64,000 bases of DNA from the NCBI GenBank assembly GCA_012934845.2, contig WNNJ02000923.1, forward strand, positions 1 to 64,000, read 5' to 3'. Position numbers and translations under genes: made by a program. The stretch is from Pomphorhynchus laevis (taxonomy: Eukaryota > Acanthocephala > Palaeacanthocephala > Echinorhynchida > Pomphorhynchidae). Below, piece by piece: positions 1-10,742 of the stretch. The notes beneath the pieces were generated by a model that was not told the DNA's origin, ran no database searches, and saw nothing but the letters and a program-made list of their open reading frames with translations. Numbering within the stretch: position 1 is the first letter of the stretch; each line of letters opens with the position of its first letter.

Positions 1-560
1 TTCAAATCATCTAATAAATATATAATAAATATTTTATGGTAATTGGATTCTTAAGTATGTTTCGATATATTTTAAATTATATATTTTTTGTGTGTTCTTT
101 ATGTCTCATAATGCACTTTTGCTATCTACATTCTCTCTTGTTATCTAACATCTTTTTTATATTTATATATAATCTCCTTTGATTACGCTCATACGCTCTA
201 AAATAATTTCTATATTGAAACAAATGTGCATTTTAAGATAGGGATTAAAATATGATTTTAAATGTATTATATTTGTGTGCCACTCACTTGTTTTATTATG
301 AGATTTCTTTAACGATTCTAATATTATATTTGTTCATCAACGGTGCTAATTTGGAAAGCTCTTTACTTAAAAATGTGCATCTGTTATTTGTCTTTACTAC
401 TAAAAAGTATAAATACTGAGAATCAAAACATTAAAACATTCAAAGTGCTCAGTTAGATGTTCCACTCAAGTTGTTCTATGTTATTACTATAATCGTTTTG
501 CCATTAAGAACAATCCAATGATATATTGCTGCTTTTCATCAAGCTATTATTTGCAATTAT
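1..560. other. AT-rich sequence, no gene seen
   Basis: No coding frame, splice-bounded exon or transposon protein was recognised here on either strand. Confidence 0.5.
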
Positions 561-764
561 TTTTTCACAGTCTTGCAATTGCTGTGAGCAATACTTTTGG
601 CTTTACACATTTAAACTTTATTATGCCCAAAATCTTGTATTGTTATATCTATATAAAGTTATTTTTTCACAGGCTTGCAATTGCTGTGAACAAGACTTTT
701 TCCGTTACACATTTAAACTTTATTATGCCCAAAATCTTGTATTGCATTTTTTGTATAAAGTATC
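561..764 (+). repeat. 102-bp tandem duplication (two copies)
   Basis: The word TTTTTCACAG recurs at 561 and 663, and the following hundred bases are repeated with few changes. The period of 102 bases is 34 codons, so a frame at 518-844 stays open through both copies. The translation is hydrophobic and matches nothing I recognise; I treat it as a non-coding duplication. Confidence 0.7.
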
Positions 765-839
765 AAATTTGCGAATTCATTGTCCCCCTATTACTGCAAA
801 ACACTTACATTGTGTTGAAACACTTACATTGGGCTGAAA

Positions 840-1098
840 CCTGATAGCATAGCACTTCCTCCTGATGACCTCTAATTCTTATTCTGATACAACGTCTGTT
901 ATTTATTAGTCAATTCATAAAAATGACGTTTATTTTAAATTTCAATTTTTTATTTTAACTTGATTTAAATTATAGAAAATCTAAAAACAATTATTAATTT
1001 TATCATTTAATTATTACTTTTTGATTTAGCATTATTATGTTTAGTTTAGTTTATAATTATATTAAATACGTAGACTCAGTTAGCTGATTTGATTCGTT
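840..1098 (+). mobile_element. PLE 3' tail, truncated copy
   Basis: The segment begins inside the conserved 3' module (GAAACCTGATAGC, then CCTGATGACCTC). It runs through the AT-rich tail and ends with the family end word AATACGTAGACTCAGTTAGC. It is an inverted partner of the tail at 2384-2640, so the RT fragment between them is bracketed by inverted PLE tails about 250 bp long. No PLE coding part is present. Confidence 0.75.
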
Positions 1099-2383
1099 AT
1101 ATGTACAGACCAAGAAGAGAATATTTGAGCTGTTCTCGTATCGTCACCCTTACTCAGTAGCTTTTACTTCCTTTCGTTTACGTAAAAGCCAAAAGCTGGT
1201 CCAACTTTCTGCAACAGATAGAGAACCCCAGCCAGGTCTTCGGCAGTTCCAACGCATGAGACATCATCAGCATACCATTTTTGCTCTACCGAAGGAAAAC
1301 TTTGACTTATGCATTGCATTAATGTGAGTGATGCCGCAGCAAAAGCAATCATAGATAACGGGTCACCTTGCGTAAATCCTTCTCTTGACATTATTATATC
1401 TTCGTCAATTATCAATATTGGATCCATTGCAGATGTGTTATGAAGTATTGGTAATAGCGCATGGCAGATTTTTTTTCATGTTTTCAATTGCAACTTTACG
1501 ATTCAGGCGGTTAAATGCATTGTCAGCATCTATAAGTAAAATACATGCATTTTCGGATTGAGACAATGTCATCTGAATGTGTCGTAAATTGTCGTAATGT
1601 GTCATGCATATCCCATGCCGCATCTTTGCCCCGCATTGACTGTTGTCTGATACTGACTGAATGTGAATCGATATCTTCCTTAATATTACTTTGGCTATTA
1701 TTCTACGAAACACATCCCCAATACCAATGAGGAATACTCCCGGATAATTGTCAAGAGCGAACAATTTTGAAGCCGTAAAAGCGGTTACTGAGTTCGAATC
1801 GACTTCGAGAGTAGCTAATCTTCGTGTTAATCATACCAACGCCTCAGCTAGCTTTAAGGAATCTCTATCAAAGGACACAAGCATGTCTGCAATCCTTTGC
1901 ATTCAACCCTGAAGGGTCCGCCGATTCGGTAATTCTCTTTGCTTGCTCAATGATATTTGTTGAAAAGATATAATTAAAGATGTATGCGTGATAAGGCATA
2001 ACATCTGGCAGTGGATTTGATAAAGTTACCCCCCCCTTGCACTGGAACTCCTTCTGGATGCTTGAGTTTTATAACTTGACAGACCGTCACACCATTAATG
2101 ACGTCATCTAGATGTAAGCACTTTGATTTGATATATTTAGGAGCTAATCTTCGCATTGCACCATTAATATTACCCCGCATCATTAGTTTGATGAACATTT
2201 TGTCCCACTATTATGTTTTGCTTTCTTAAGCCCGCTTTGAGCTCACGTACTGCAGATACCTCGCATCCAGTAAGAGTTCTTCCAGTTTTCCCTCATTCCA
2301 AAGTTCTGGTCTTCTATCCAGAGCACAACGTATACAAGACACTTTGCGCAGGTGGATATTTTGTGGACCGCATTGACAAATTA
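1099..2383 (-). pseudogene. RLE-type LINE (YADD lineage), RT fragment
   Basis: Broken reverse transcriptase in several frames. 1438-1764 holds motif A (ILLIDADNAFNRLNR); 1164-1427 holds GFTQGDPLS and KWYADD, the metal-binding motif of palm motif C; 1974-2198 matches the helical segment upstream of the palm in this lineage (NINGAMRRL). The order on the minus strand is the normal N-to-C order. It is probably the downstream part of the element whose N-terminal zinc region lies at 4930-5270, split by the PLE insertion between them. Confidence 0.75.
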
Positions 2384-2599
2384 AATCAGCTAACTGAGTC
2401 TACGTATTGTTATATAATTATAAAATAAACAAAACATAATAATGCTAAATCAAAATTTAATAATTAAATAATAAAATTAATAATTGTTTTTAGATTTTCT
2501 ATAATTTTAATCAAGTTAAAAAATAAAAATAAAAAATAAAATTTAAAATAAACGTCATTTTTATGAATTGACTAATAAATAACAGGCGTTGTATCAGAA

Positions 2600-2710
2600 T
2601 AAGAATTAGAGGTCATCAGGAGGAACTGCTATGCTATCAGGTTTCGGCCCCTAACTCCTCTACCCAACATAGCAGCGGGGCCAAATACATGCTAATGATG
2701 TATTTCCTCT
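2600..2710 (-). other. Folded 3' module of the PLE family
   Basis: Reading the minus strand, three helices are perfect: AAATACAT/ATGTATTT closing a 7-base loop, GGCCCC/GGGGCC, and CTGCTATG/CATAGCAG. The last two interleave, giving a pseudoknot. The module recurs in more than ten truncated copies. In the copy at 42770 both strands of the first helix change together (AAATACGT/ACGTGTTT), which supports pairing in RNA. Possible roles are template recognition by the RT or RNA processing; neither is shown. Confidence 0.6.
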
Positions 2711-2749
2711 GAAATAACTATCTAGTATCTTATTCTAATGCAAAGTATA

Positions 2750-3991
2750 TTATTTATTATTCATCCATAAAAATTTGCCACTTAAGAGTTTAAATTTATT
2801 CTTTATATTATTGTGTTGATTTATATATTTTACTATTTTCTGCTTGATGTTATTTTTATAGTAACCTAGTTTAAAATATGTATCTATTAAATTATTTAAA
2901 TGATTTTTAAGAAAGCCAATATCATTACATATTGTTGCAATTCTTAAAATTTCATTATTTAATGTATTATATTTTATATTATATGGTATGCATGAATGCT
3001 CATGCAAAAATATGTTTCTTGTAAATTTAAATATGTCATCTTTACGATATAAATTAATAGTAGTTTTAGTTAATGTTAATTTAATGTTCATATCTAGATA
3101 TACACCTTCTTTATCATTAATATTGGTTTTGTTAAGAATAAGGCTTTCTGGATAAATGTGCTCACTAATTGAATAAAAATTATTAGAATTAAATACACAT
3201 ATATCATCAATGTATCGAAACATATATTTCATATATTTATATTGTTTAGATTTAGTTTTTACACAGTTATGAACAAATTCATATTCTATAAAGCTTAAAA
3301 ACAAGTCAGCTATAATTGGGCTACTATTACCACCCATTGGAACACCTTTTACTTGTCTAAATATATATGTCCCTACTTTTAAATAATTTTGATTTATCAA
3401 AATATTTAAGGATTCTATTAATTCAATTTTATCCATATATTTATATTTATTTGATGGTTTAATTTTTGTTAGATAGACGTTATAATTATTATAACATATA
3501 TATGTATATCTTTTTCCGAATATAAGATTAATTAATTTTACTAACGCTTCTTTAATATCTACTAAATCTAGATTTGTATAAAGCGTACTAAAATCGTATG
3601 TATTTATATTTTGAAAATTTATTCCTTTTGTCTGTTCTAAAAATTCTTTTGTAGAATTAATACTGAAATAGTGTTTTATACCAGTATTAATTTCGATTAC
3701 CTTGCAATATTTTTTAAAGTGTGCTTTAATTACTTTAAGCATTTTATTCATATAAACAAAAAGTGGTTTTAATGTACATTTAAACGCACTACATATGAAC
3801 CTAGGTTTTATTGGATTTTTATGTAATTTTGGATTCCAATATAATATAGGTATAGTTTTATTATCTAATTCAACCTTTATACCCTTTTTATCCATTATAG
3901 AACAGTGACTTGTAATAATTGATTCTAAACTCAACTCACTACGTTCATATGCTGGATTTACATTTAAATCATTAGAATTAACCTCTTTCAT
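2750..3991 (-). CDS. PLE reverse transcriptase core
   Basis: Frame of 413 codons with the PLE order of RT motifs: NPKLHKNPIKPRF (residues 53-65), YDFSTLYTN with the catalytic Asp (132-140), the glycine motif KGVPMGGNSSP (215-225), FRYIDDICVFN with the second and third metal-binding Asp (259-269), and YLDMNI (298-303), matching the FLDVxI motif of Penelope RTs. Upstream of the Met the same frame reads ITTIDKASNNFVF, similar to the PLE-specific DKG region, so the Met at 3991 is unlikely to be the real start. The enzyme would copy the element RNA into target DNA. No C-terminal GIY-YIG nuclease is present. Confidence 0.85.
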   Translation of the reverse strand: MKEVNSNDLNVNPAYERSELSLESIITSHCSIMDKKGIKVELDNKTIPILYWNPKLHKNPIKPRFICSAFKCTLKPLFVYMNKMLKVIKAHFKKYCKVIEINTGIKHYFSINSTKEFLEQTKGINFQNINTYDFSTLYTNLDLVDIKEALVKLINLIFGKRYTYICYNNYNVYLTKIKPSNKYKYMDKIELIESLNILINQNYLKVGTYIFRQVKGVPMGGNSSPIIADLFLSFIEYEFVHNCVKTKSKQYKYMKYMFRYIDDICVFNSNNFYSISEHIYPESLILNKTNINDKEGVYLDMNIKLTLTKTTINLYRKDDIFKFTRNIFLHEHSCIPYNIKYNTLNNEILRIATICNDIGFLKNHLNNLIDTYFKLGYYKNNIKQKIVKYINQHNNIKNKFKLLSGKFLWMNNK

Positions 3992-4074
3992 TAGTATATC
4001 ATAATAAAGCTTTTTGCATATGAAGACAAAGTTATTACTAGCTTTATCAATAGTTGTTATTATATAGTTATCCT

Positions 4075-4922
4075 TTAATTTAGTAAGTTCTTATACATAT
4101 CTTTATTAATTTTATCTTTTCTTTTATAATTGTTTGTTATTTTCATTTTATTTTTAATTTTATCAAATATATAATCTTTCCAAATTTTTATCTTAGATAT
4201 ATTCGAGCTTTCACTATTAATCAGCTTACTAAAGTAATCATTTAAGTTATTATATAACGAACTGTATATTTTATTTTTGTCGTTGTTGTTATTTAATCTA
4301 TATTTATACCCTTTCGATAGCAGCTTTCTTAATTCACAATTTTCAATTAATTCTAGATTATGGGTACATATATGTTCATTTATTTTATCAAAACTAAGAC
4401 TTTTACAATTGCATTCTGTTTCCATTATGTTTCTAATATTATCGTTACATATTGATTTTAATTCTTTATTATAATTACAAATTTTTCGTCCTAATGGTGG
4501 TAGGAGTTTATACCTTATTTTAGGAATATATTTACTTAAATCTGACCCTATTATTTCTTTACTTTTAGAATTATTTAAAAGTCCGGCTATATTTATGTTA
4601 TCTATACATTTATTAATGAAGTTTATGGTTAATGTATATTTTCTATTGTTATTATTTACATTTATTGTACGATTATAGTATTTTGTATTACAATAACTGT
4701 CTATTATACAACTTAGCCTATCATAGTCGTTAATTAATTTTTGATTTATTGAACATATGATATCTTTAGAAAAACTTCTTATATTTACATAAAGATCTTT
4801 TAGCTTATTATCATACTTAATAATACTTAATAATACTTTATTATTAAGTATTTTAATAATACTTTGTATAATAGTCCGACTAAATAATAATACGACTTTC
4901 GTTGCAGCGTGGTAGGGTTAGA
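4075..4922 (-). CDS. PLE N-terminal region
   Basis: Open frame upstream of the RT core, rich in Asn, Lys and Ile. The track-style start is a Met at 4425, but the frame stays open back to a stop near 4925, reading through KLLPPLGRKICNYNKEL. It is joined to the RT frame by a one-base frame change near 4085. Long-helix, lysine-rich N-terminal regions precede the RT in PLEs; no catalytic motif is seen in this part. Whether the copy is 5' complete cannot be decided. Confidence 0.55.
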
Positions 4923-4929
4923 GCGTTTG

Positions 4930-5270
4930 GTGACCACTTACTAACCTTGTCGTACATTCAATATATTGAAAGCTTTGCCTGTGTAAATGTTTGATTGGAA
5001 CTCTGAATGACCCCATAATTTTCGTCTGCTTCAGAAGCTTGCTGAACCTGACAAATCTGTGACGAAACGTTTAGGACTATCTGACAATTGCACATGAGCA
5101 ACTATGATGATTGTATACTTGGCTGTGCAAGCTATTCTATTACAACAGTTCAAAGTCGAATAATTGATACATGGCTTTCCTGCTCGCGCACACGTGCAAC
5201 CCTTTAATTTCGCTGCTTGGCCGTTGCACATGCTACATCTCGCGATGCTTGCCGGTTGACCTCTTGGCAT
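4930..5270 (-). pseudogene. RLE-LINE N-terminal cysteine-rich domain fragment
   Basis: Starts MPRGQPASIARCSMCNG and continues with CxxC, KGCTCARAG and NYSTLNCCNR, a cysteine-rich module shared with 22282-22635 and 33363-33640. In the copy at 20166-22640 the same module is the N-terminus of a YADD RLE LINE. It is followed on the minus strand by the PLE and then by LINE RT sequence at 2383 and below, so it is probably the 5' end of the same interrupted LINE. The original coding frame is not continuous. Confidence 0.6.
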
Positions 5271-5289
5271 GTTATTCGTAGTTACACTC

Positions 5290-6165
5290 TGTATGTTATT
5301 TATTGTAGTTATAGCAAAGGAATTGTAAATATATATAGAAAATTTATAAGTGTTCTAGCTAATTATAATTTATACTGACGATGTCCACAATTAGTGGAAA
5401 AAATATTAATAACAAAATCTCAAAATCTTAAAATTTTTAAAATTGTTAAAAATAAATTTATTTTTATTCAAGATAATAAAGTAATGATGCCAATTTTTAT
5501 GTATACGTTGATTTGTTGTAAGTTGGAAATAATAAGTTAAACATGATGATAGGATATCATACCAAAGTGCTTAAAAAGTATTTTGAAGTTCAAAAAATTA
5601 AATTTTGTTTTACAACGTAATACATGTTAAATCAATCTCAAACTTGAAAATATTGTAGATATATGATTTGTAATCGTATTATAATAATATTGCAGTAAAC
5701 AAACTACTAACAAGGGCAATGGTAAAATTTTAATTATTATTTTTTAATTTAAAACATTAAAATTTTAATTTTTTCAACATGCTGAATAAATCAATTCATA
5801 AGTTCTTGTGTAAATGTTAATTGATAGATGGTCGATGTTGTGAGATGAATAAAGTATGGGTTATCATATCGATTTTTTTAGGAAAAGTTATTTTGATGTT
5901 AAACAAATTGAACATTTTCTCTGAAGCGTAATATACGTCGTATCGAGCTAAGACTTATATGTGGTGTAGATACATAATGTGCTATCATTGTGTGATAATT
6001 TTTAACTAATCCGAGCACTTACTTGAAAAATATTCAAATTTTAATTTTTTTGAAAAAAAAATAATTTTAATTTCAAACTTTACCTACACTATGCTGCAAA
6101 AAAATGAAAGATGTTTTTTAAATGTCTAATAAAGGTCTTTCGTTTTTTATAATTTTTTTCTTGCC
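5290..6165. other. AT-rich sequence with a diverged direct repeat
   Basis: No gene seen. Segments near 5540-5700 and 5840-6000 are diverged copies of each other: an AAAAAGTATTTTGA-like word is followed by CGTAATA in both. Confidence 0.4.
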
Positions 6166-6330
6166 TAGTTGTGTCCGCCTTTCGGAAATGTTGCCGGAGG
6201 GAGCGCGGCGGACGTCGAGAGGGAGTTGATTCCAGGCGAGTGGGGGGGGCGACGAGCAAGGTTCGGATACCTTAGTTGTTGGGGTAATTAGGAACGTGGA
6301 GCAAGAGTGTATGACTTAATTAAGACGTAA
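6166..6330 (-). mobile_element. CR1/L2-like LINE, 3' fragment
   Basis: The minus strand encodes the WNQLPLDVR-type segment near the C-terminus of CR1/L2-like ORF2 proteins. It is GC-rich against its surroundings and about 80% alike to 54080-54190. It is a separate copy from the one at 6490-7760, since the homologous segment occurs again there near 6640. Confidence 0.55.
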
Positions 6331-6489
6331 TTGTAATTAACTTAAACACTTGAAACTTTTCTGAATCGACTTCCGAAATCTTTCGACGCTAGCATTTTCG
6401 AAAGCGAAGCGAGCGGAACTTCAATTTGGAATTTAAGAATTTATAATCACTAAGACAATTTTTTAACGCATAACTTAAAATAATAATTT

Positions 6490-7760
6490 ATTTAAAGTGG
6501 CAAATGCGTGCCAACTTCACACCTACAAGTCCACTAACTAAAAAACACAGCAAAAGTCATAGATAAATTTCTTAAATTGTTTAAATGGGATCGGATTTGG
6601 TGTTTGAAGCACGGCATTGAGGTTGATTGGTGTATATAAATGGGCAAATGATTCCACGAGAGAGGATCAGCTACAAGGAAGAAGCGGAAGGCAAAAGCGG
6701 TAGAATAGGCTGGTACATGTAAAAGAAAGGAATTACGGGAACGCAAAAAACAGTAATCAGGACGAAAATTGTCGAGAAAAGGAAGGTTGAGAAATGAAGG
6801 AGTAGGAAAAGTTACAAGGCGGAAAGCAGTGAGAAGATGACGAATTTGAATACGAGAATAAATGGTTGGCAAATCGAGATAAGCAAGATTGTTGGATGTA
6901 TGATCAAAACGACGAAGACGGAGGAGAATTCGAACGACTGCGTTTACGATACGTTGTAGTGAAAGAAGAGGTGAATTTAGGTGAGTTCGAAATTAGACTA
7001 AGACAGTAATCAAGTCTTGAGAAAAGGAGAAAAAATATGAGAGTCATACAAGGGAAGTCGATCAATCTAAGAATTTGGCAGAGGTTGCGGGGAATCAAGG
7101 TAGATGAGCGTACTTTATCTCTAACGAAAGGTTTAAGTGAAAGTCGGTTGTCGAAATGGAAGCATAGGAAAACGAGATTGTCAACAATAGGAAGAAGTGA
7201 GTCGACGCTTAGAAAGACAACAGTCGGGATCGAACCAGGAAGCATGGCGCAAACGCTGAAAACGTCGTGGTCGAATAAGAAGGTGATTGAGGATCGACGT
7301 AAGTTCAGAATCAAACAAAATGCAGATATCATCGGTAGAAAGAATATTAAGTGTAAGCGAAAAGGGTGAAGAATTGAGTAAGGCAGAACAGAAAATGAGG
7401 ATATCGAGAAGTTTCCAAGGTAGACTAGAAGTAGCTAATGCTGGAGGTTTAGAAAGCGGATGGGGACGAGTAAAAGTGGCATGGAAATGATCGGACAAAC
7501 CACGATCAGTAATTGACAAGGAGGTATAGTCATTGAAGCAGTTGGGAACAGCAATGATGTCCAAAGCACAGCCAAGAATATGAGTGGGGCTTGTTGAAAT
7601 TAATTTATAGTTACAGCCGGGCGATCAAGACGAATGTTAACCGAGAACAAAAGAAGGAGTATAAGACAATGAACAGTGAGAAAGAAGTTCGGCAAGGCCG
7701 TTAAAGAACATACGTGATGGGACGGCTGAGCCTGGACGGTATATAATCAGAAGTTCCATA
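6490..7760 (-). mobile_element. CR1/L2-like LINE, internally deleted
   Basis: In order on the minus strand: the end of an APE endonuclease (VLGNIRLDRP near 7640, LSDHFHATF near 7500), the linker HASWFDPDCCLSKRRL, then directly the C-terminal RT/thumb segment with SRLDYCLSLI (6904-7332), and the end WNHLPIYI (6534-6872). The whole central RT with its catalytic motifs is missing, so the copy is dead. Three frames are used. Family assignment rests on the SRLDYC and WNxLP words typical of the CR1/L2 group. Confidence 0.7.
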
Positions 7761-8128
7761 GAGAAAGGAGTTGATAATCTGCATATGAGTAATTATTACT
7801 CCATGGACTTGAATCTATTCTTTGATTGTAATCAAATTAATGTAGACTTTCAAGGAATTACAAATTTAATAAAGTTATTTAATCATTACAGTTAATCATT
7901 CATTAACTTGAAAAGAGTCACTGTACGACCAGTTGAATCATTAAGTATTTAAGTTATGTTAGTTAAACAAGCAGATTATTTGGTAAAGAGTTAATAAAGT
8001 GATATATAACTTTAAGATGCTTACAGTTTTATTTAACTTTTAAGCGTATAAACAAAAGAACAGTTCGGACAAAGACAGAATACAAAGCAAATGCTCGTTA
8101 GATTTCTGTATTGAAAAATTCAGCACAT
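7761..8128. other. AT-rich spacer, nothing recognised
   Basis: No coding or repeat signal beyond AT-rich sequence. Confidence 0.4.
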
Positions 8129-8234
8129 TTAATTAATCTTTTCAATGTTCTCAACACACTCTAAATTAAGGAATATTTGTTTGTCATCTTCACAGCTCCA
8201 CACGTCTATAGTTATTTGGAGCTTTGCACAATTT
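8129..8234 (-). CDS. Possible terminal exon of an LRR gene
   Basis: A CTGTTTAG acceptor is followed by one base and then an open frame (NCAKLQITIDVW, then WSCEDDKQIF) ending in TAA. The one-base lead fits the phase-2 rule of the LRR exons further right. The cysteines could belong to a C-terminal cap, but I cannot show that. It may be chance. Confidence 0.3.
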
Positions 8235-8761
8235 CTAAACAGAGTACAAAATAAAAATAAAGACTTAAGTATTAAATTACCCCTGGCTGAAATTGACAAA
8301 ATCATTTGTTTTTTTAAACGATCCTTCAAATGCGTCGCTAAACAATTTATAAAACCGATATAAAGCGCGATATTAAAATCCAATTATTTGTATTTTACTT
8401 GATAAAAAATGTTTTTTTTTGTAATTTGAACTAAATTCATTAGCGATTTTATAACAAATTTAATAATATATCTAAAGAAATATAGGATTTGATATATAAC
8501 TAATATAATCAGAACATACAGCTTAAGCAATTCAAAGTACCGCAATTTAAAAAACCGCTTTAGCAATGCTTTGCGAAAGTGAACCGAGTATATTTTTAAA
8601 CTAAGAAAAATGTAACAAACGTAAGCAAATTTAAAAAGTATTTAAAACATTATCTATAAGCTTGTACTGTAATGTGATATTGAACAGCAAAAGAATTAAA
8701 AAAACACCGTTTTAAAAATTGAGCTGGATCAAAGAAAAGAGAAAATTATTATTATTTTATC
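8235..8761. other. AT-rich spacer with a MITE end
   Basis: 8718-8742 carries the terminal word GAGCTGGATCAAAGAAAAG of the MITE family at 57387-57547. A 28-bp word around 8504 (CTAATATAATCAGAACATA) recurs near 11845. Nothing else seen. Confidence 0.4.
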
Positions 8762-8775
8762 AATTAATGTACAGG
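8762..8775 (+). repeat. 14-bp target-site duplication, left copy
   Basis: AATTAATGTACAGG here is repeated exactly at 10743-10756, immediately outside the A-rich tail of the LINE between them. Confidence 0.8.
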
Positions 8776-10742
8776 TCAGAAATGTGGAACTGAATTCGTC
8801 ATTCACTCGCTACGGAAGCGATTTCAAGAGTGCGCAAGTTCCTGCATTTTGGTACTAGATGCAAAGAATGCGTTTAACCTAATAAATAGGAAAGTAGCAT
8901 TGACAAACATGCCGCTCATATGTCCAGCGCTTTCAAATATTCTATCTAACTTGTACGGGGAAGGAGGTCTACTGGCTATTGAGGAGGAAATTTGGACTTC
9001 TGACGAAGGTTTCACTCAGGGTGATCCTTTAGCAATGGCCGCCTTCGCTGCCACGTCTCTCCCGCTTATTGCGCGAATTCAAACTCAAATTTCTTCGATT
9101 GAACAAAAGTGGTATGCGGATGATGCCAATTTCGTTGGAACCTTCGAAGAATGCCGATCAGTTTTTGATATTATGATGCGGGAGGGCGGAGCGTATGGGT
9201 ATAACATAAATCCTTCAAAATGTCAATTACTGGTCCATCCGGAATTCCTGAACAAAGCCCAAGAATGTTTTGATGCTACTACTGTCCATATCTGTACGAA
9301 TGGCGTAGAAGTATTGGGAGCGCCAATTGGAAATGAATCCTTTTTGGAGGACTGGATTATCCGCAAAGTAGACAGATGGTCCAAATGTGTACAGAACCTA
9401 GTTGAGATTGCTATTTTCGACCCACAAGTCGCGTACAATGCTCTGACATACTCATTACAACATAAGATGACTTACGCGAAGAGGACTTGTCGCTTTCGGT
9501 CCGAGCAACTCCTGGCACTCGAGGAACATATCCGTCACTGCTTGATCCCTAAAATAACCGGTATATCAAACGTACCTGAAACACTTAGGCAAATTTTCAG
9601 CCTTCCAGCGAGACTGGGTGGTCTCGGAATCGTAGACCATCATGTCGATCCGGGTAAAGAATACGATTGGTCAATACGTGCTTGTCAATCACATGTTTCA
9701 AACAATAAGGAACAACACACTCATATCGCCAAATCCATTAAGAACGAAAAAGAAATTATAATTAAACGACGCCGCGATCAAATAATTCAAGTCAGTGATG
9801 CGACCACATGTTCATCTCTAGAATTTGCATCGGAGAAGGGAGCGTCGAATTGGTTGACAACAAAACCAATCGAAGCAGACGGGTTCCGTTTATCCCCACA
9901 CGAGTTTAGGGACGCCGTGAATGGTCGATATGGACTAACACCTACGGATGCACCTGCGCATTGTAGTTGTGGTACTGAGAATAGCACAGTTCACTCGCTC
10001 TCGTGCGGTAGAGGCGCACTCACAATCATAAGGCATAACCTAATACGTGACACACTTGCCAACCTTTTGACTGAAGTCACTCCGTGTGTCGCAATTGAGC
10101 CCGTGCTGAGTCCTATAGATCCCTCCATTCAGTTCGAGTCAGCTACAACTTCACGTGATAGTGAAGCGAGACTTGATGTCGTGTGCACAGGTCTGTTCGG
10201 AAGACGAAGCGAGCGCGTCTTTATGGACGTCGCTATATTCAATTGTCATGCTGCTTCTTATTCTGAGAGATCGCCTTCATCAGTCCACAACTATCACGAG
10301 TCGCGCAAAAACGCCCGTTACCTTGAACGTATTGTAACTGTGGAGAGGGCCCAATTCACACCGATAGTGTTTTCATCGTCTGGAGGCGTTGGTAAGACCG
10401 GAGATTGCGTTCTGAAGGCATTAGCCAGGATGTTGGCCAATAAGCGCGAAATAGACTATGCGACGTGTATCGCACTTATCCGACGAAGGATAAGTTTCTC
10501 CCTTGCGCGATCAACTTCTGTGTCTTCGCAGCCCCCGCTCTGCATTTCACCGGTTCGAGCACGGACAGCAAATCCATTCGGAGATAATTAGTCGTGGATC
10601 CGCTACGGATAGCTGAGATTTTAATGAAGTCTTAAATTTAATGTTTATATTAGGGCCCATTTGCGGGTAACTTTATGATTGTAATTTTTAATTGTATTAA
10701 TATTGGTTTTAAGAAAAAAAAATTATTATACTAAAAAAAAAA
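8776..10742 (+). mobile_element. RLE-type LINE (YADD lineage), 5'-truncated, young-looking insertion
   Basis: Bounded by a 14-bp direct repeat and ending in an A-run at about 10722-10742, as expected of target-primed reverse transcription with 5' truncation. The truncation falls inside the RT, so the frame starts without a start codon. The open frame has no break over 600 codons, and the insertion is the best preserved LINE in the window. The sequence right of it is a PLE coding region; the left flank is not clearly PLE. Confidence 0.85.
8777..10591 (+). CDS. RT plus restriction-like endonuclease, C-terminal two thirds
   Basis: The frame is open from the insertion boundary; the TTG at 8849 is not a real start, since QKCGTEFVIHSLR upstream is in frame and fits the family. 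Counting from 8849: motif A LDAKNAF (3-9), GFTQGDPLAM (54-63), KWYADD (87-92), thumb ARLGGLGI (254-261), a zinc motif C372-x-C374...H382...C386, RHNLIRD (395-401), then RLDV (441-444) and FMDV (458-461), the spacing expected of a PD-(D/E)xK restriction-like nuclease. It would nick target DNA and prime cDNA synthesis. The N-terminal zinc region is missing, so this copy is not autonomous. Confidence 0.85.
   Translation, partial: QKCGTEFVIHSLRKRFQECASSCILVLDAKNAFNLINRKVALTNMPLICPALSNILSNLYGEGGLLAIEEEIWTSDEGFTQGDPLAMAAFAATSLPLIARIQTQISSIEQKWYADDANFVGTFEECRSVFDIMMREGGAYGYNINPSKCQLLVHPEFLNKAQECFDATTVHICTNGVEVLGAPIGNESFLEDWIIRKVDRWSKCVQNLVEIAIFDPQVAYNALTYSLQHKMTYAKRTCRFRSEQLLALEEHIRHCLIPKITGISNVPETLRQIFSLPARLGGLGIVDHHVDPGKEYDWSIRACQSHVSNNKEQHTHIAKSIKNEKEIIIKRRRDQIIQVSDATTCSSLEFASEKGASNWLTTKPIEADGFRLSPHEFRDAVNGRYGLTPTDAPAHCSCGTENSTVHSLSCGRGALTIIRHNLIRDTLANLLTEVTPCVAIEPVLSPIDPSIQFESATTSRDSEARLDVVCTGLFGRRSERVFMDVAIFNCHAASYSERSPSSVHNYHESRKNARYLERIVTVERAQFTPIVFSSSGGVGKTGDCVLKALARMLANKREIDYATCIALIRRRISFSLARSTSVSSQPPLCISPVRARTANPFGDN

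Larger units (their letters stand above)
2384..4925 (-). mobile_element. Penelope-like element without visible GIY-YIG, nearly full length
   Basis: Longest copy of the dominant repeat family. On the minus strand it has an open region from about 4923, an RT core, a short 3' UTR with the folded module (2600-2710), an AT-rich tail and the end word at 2384-2410. No GIY-YIG motif (GxxYxxxC...YVGxT) follows the RT, which ends in LWMNNK and a stop, so this resembles the endonuclease-deficient PLEs known from other eukaryotes. Frame changes once near 4085. Its flanks look like one interrupted RLE LINE. A 5' target duplication was not found, and the true start codon is unclear. Confidence 0.75.

Noticed and set aside
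1099-2383. TIR DNA transposon with 250-bp inverted ends
   Set aside because: The inverted ends are the tails of two separate PLE insertions and the interior is LINE RT sequence.
2628-2710. PLE 3' module as a canonical hammerhead
   Set aside because: GAAAC precedes CTGATGA, the bases that should close stem II do not pair (C opposite C), and no stem I of usable length separates the cores.
8129-8566. 84- and 60-codon minus frames as whole genes
   Set aside because: No start context; only the acceptor-bounded end of the first frame fits the exon rule and is listed with low confidence.
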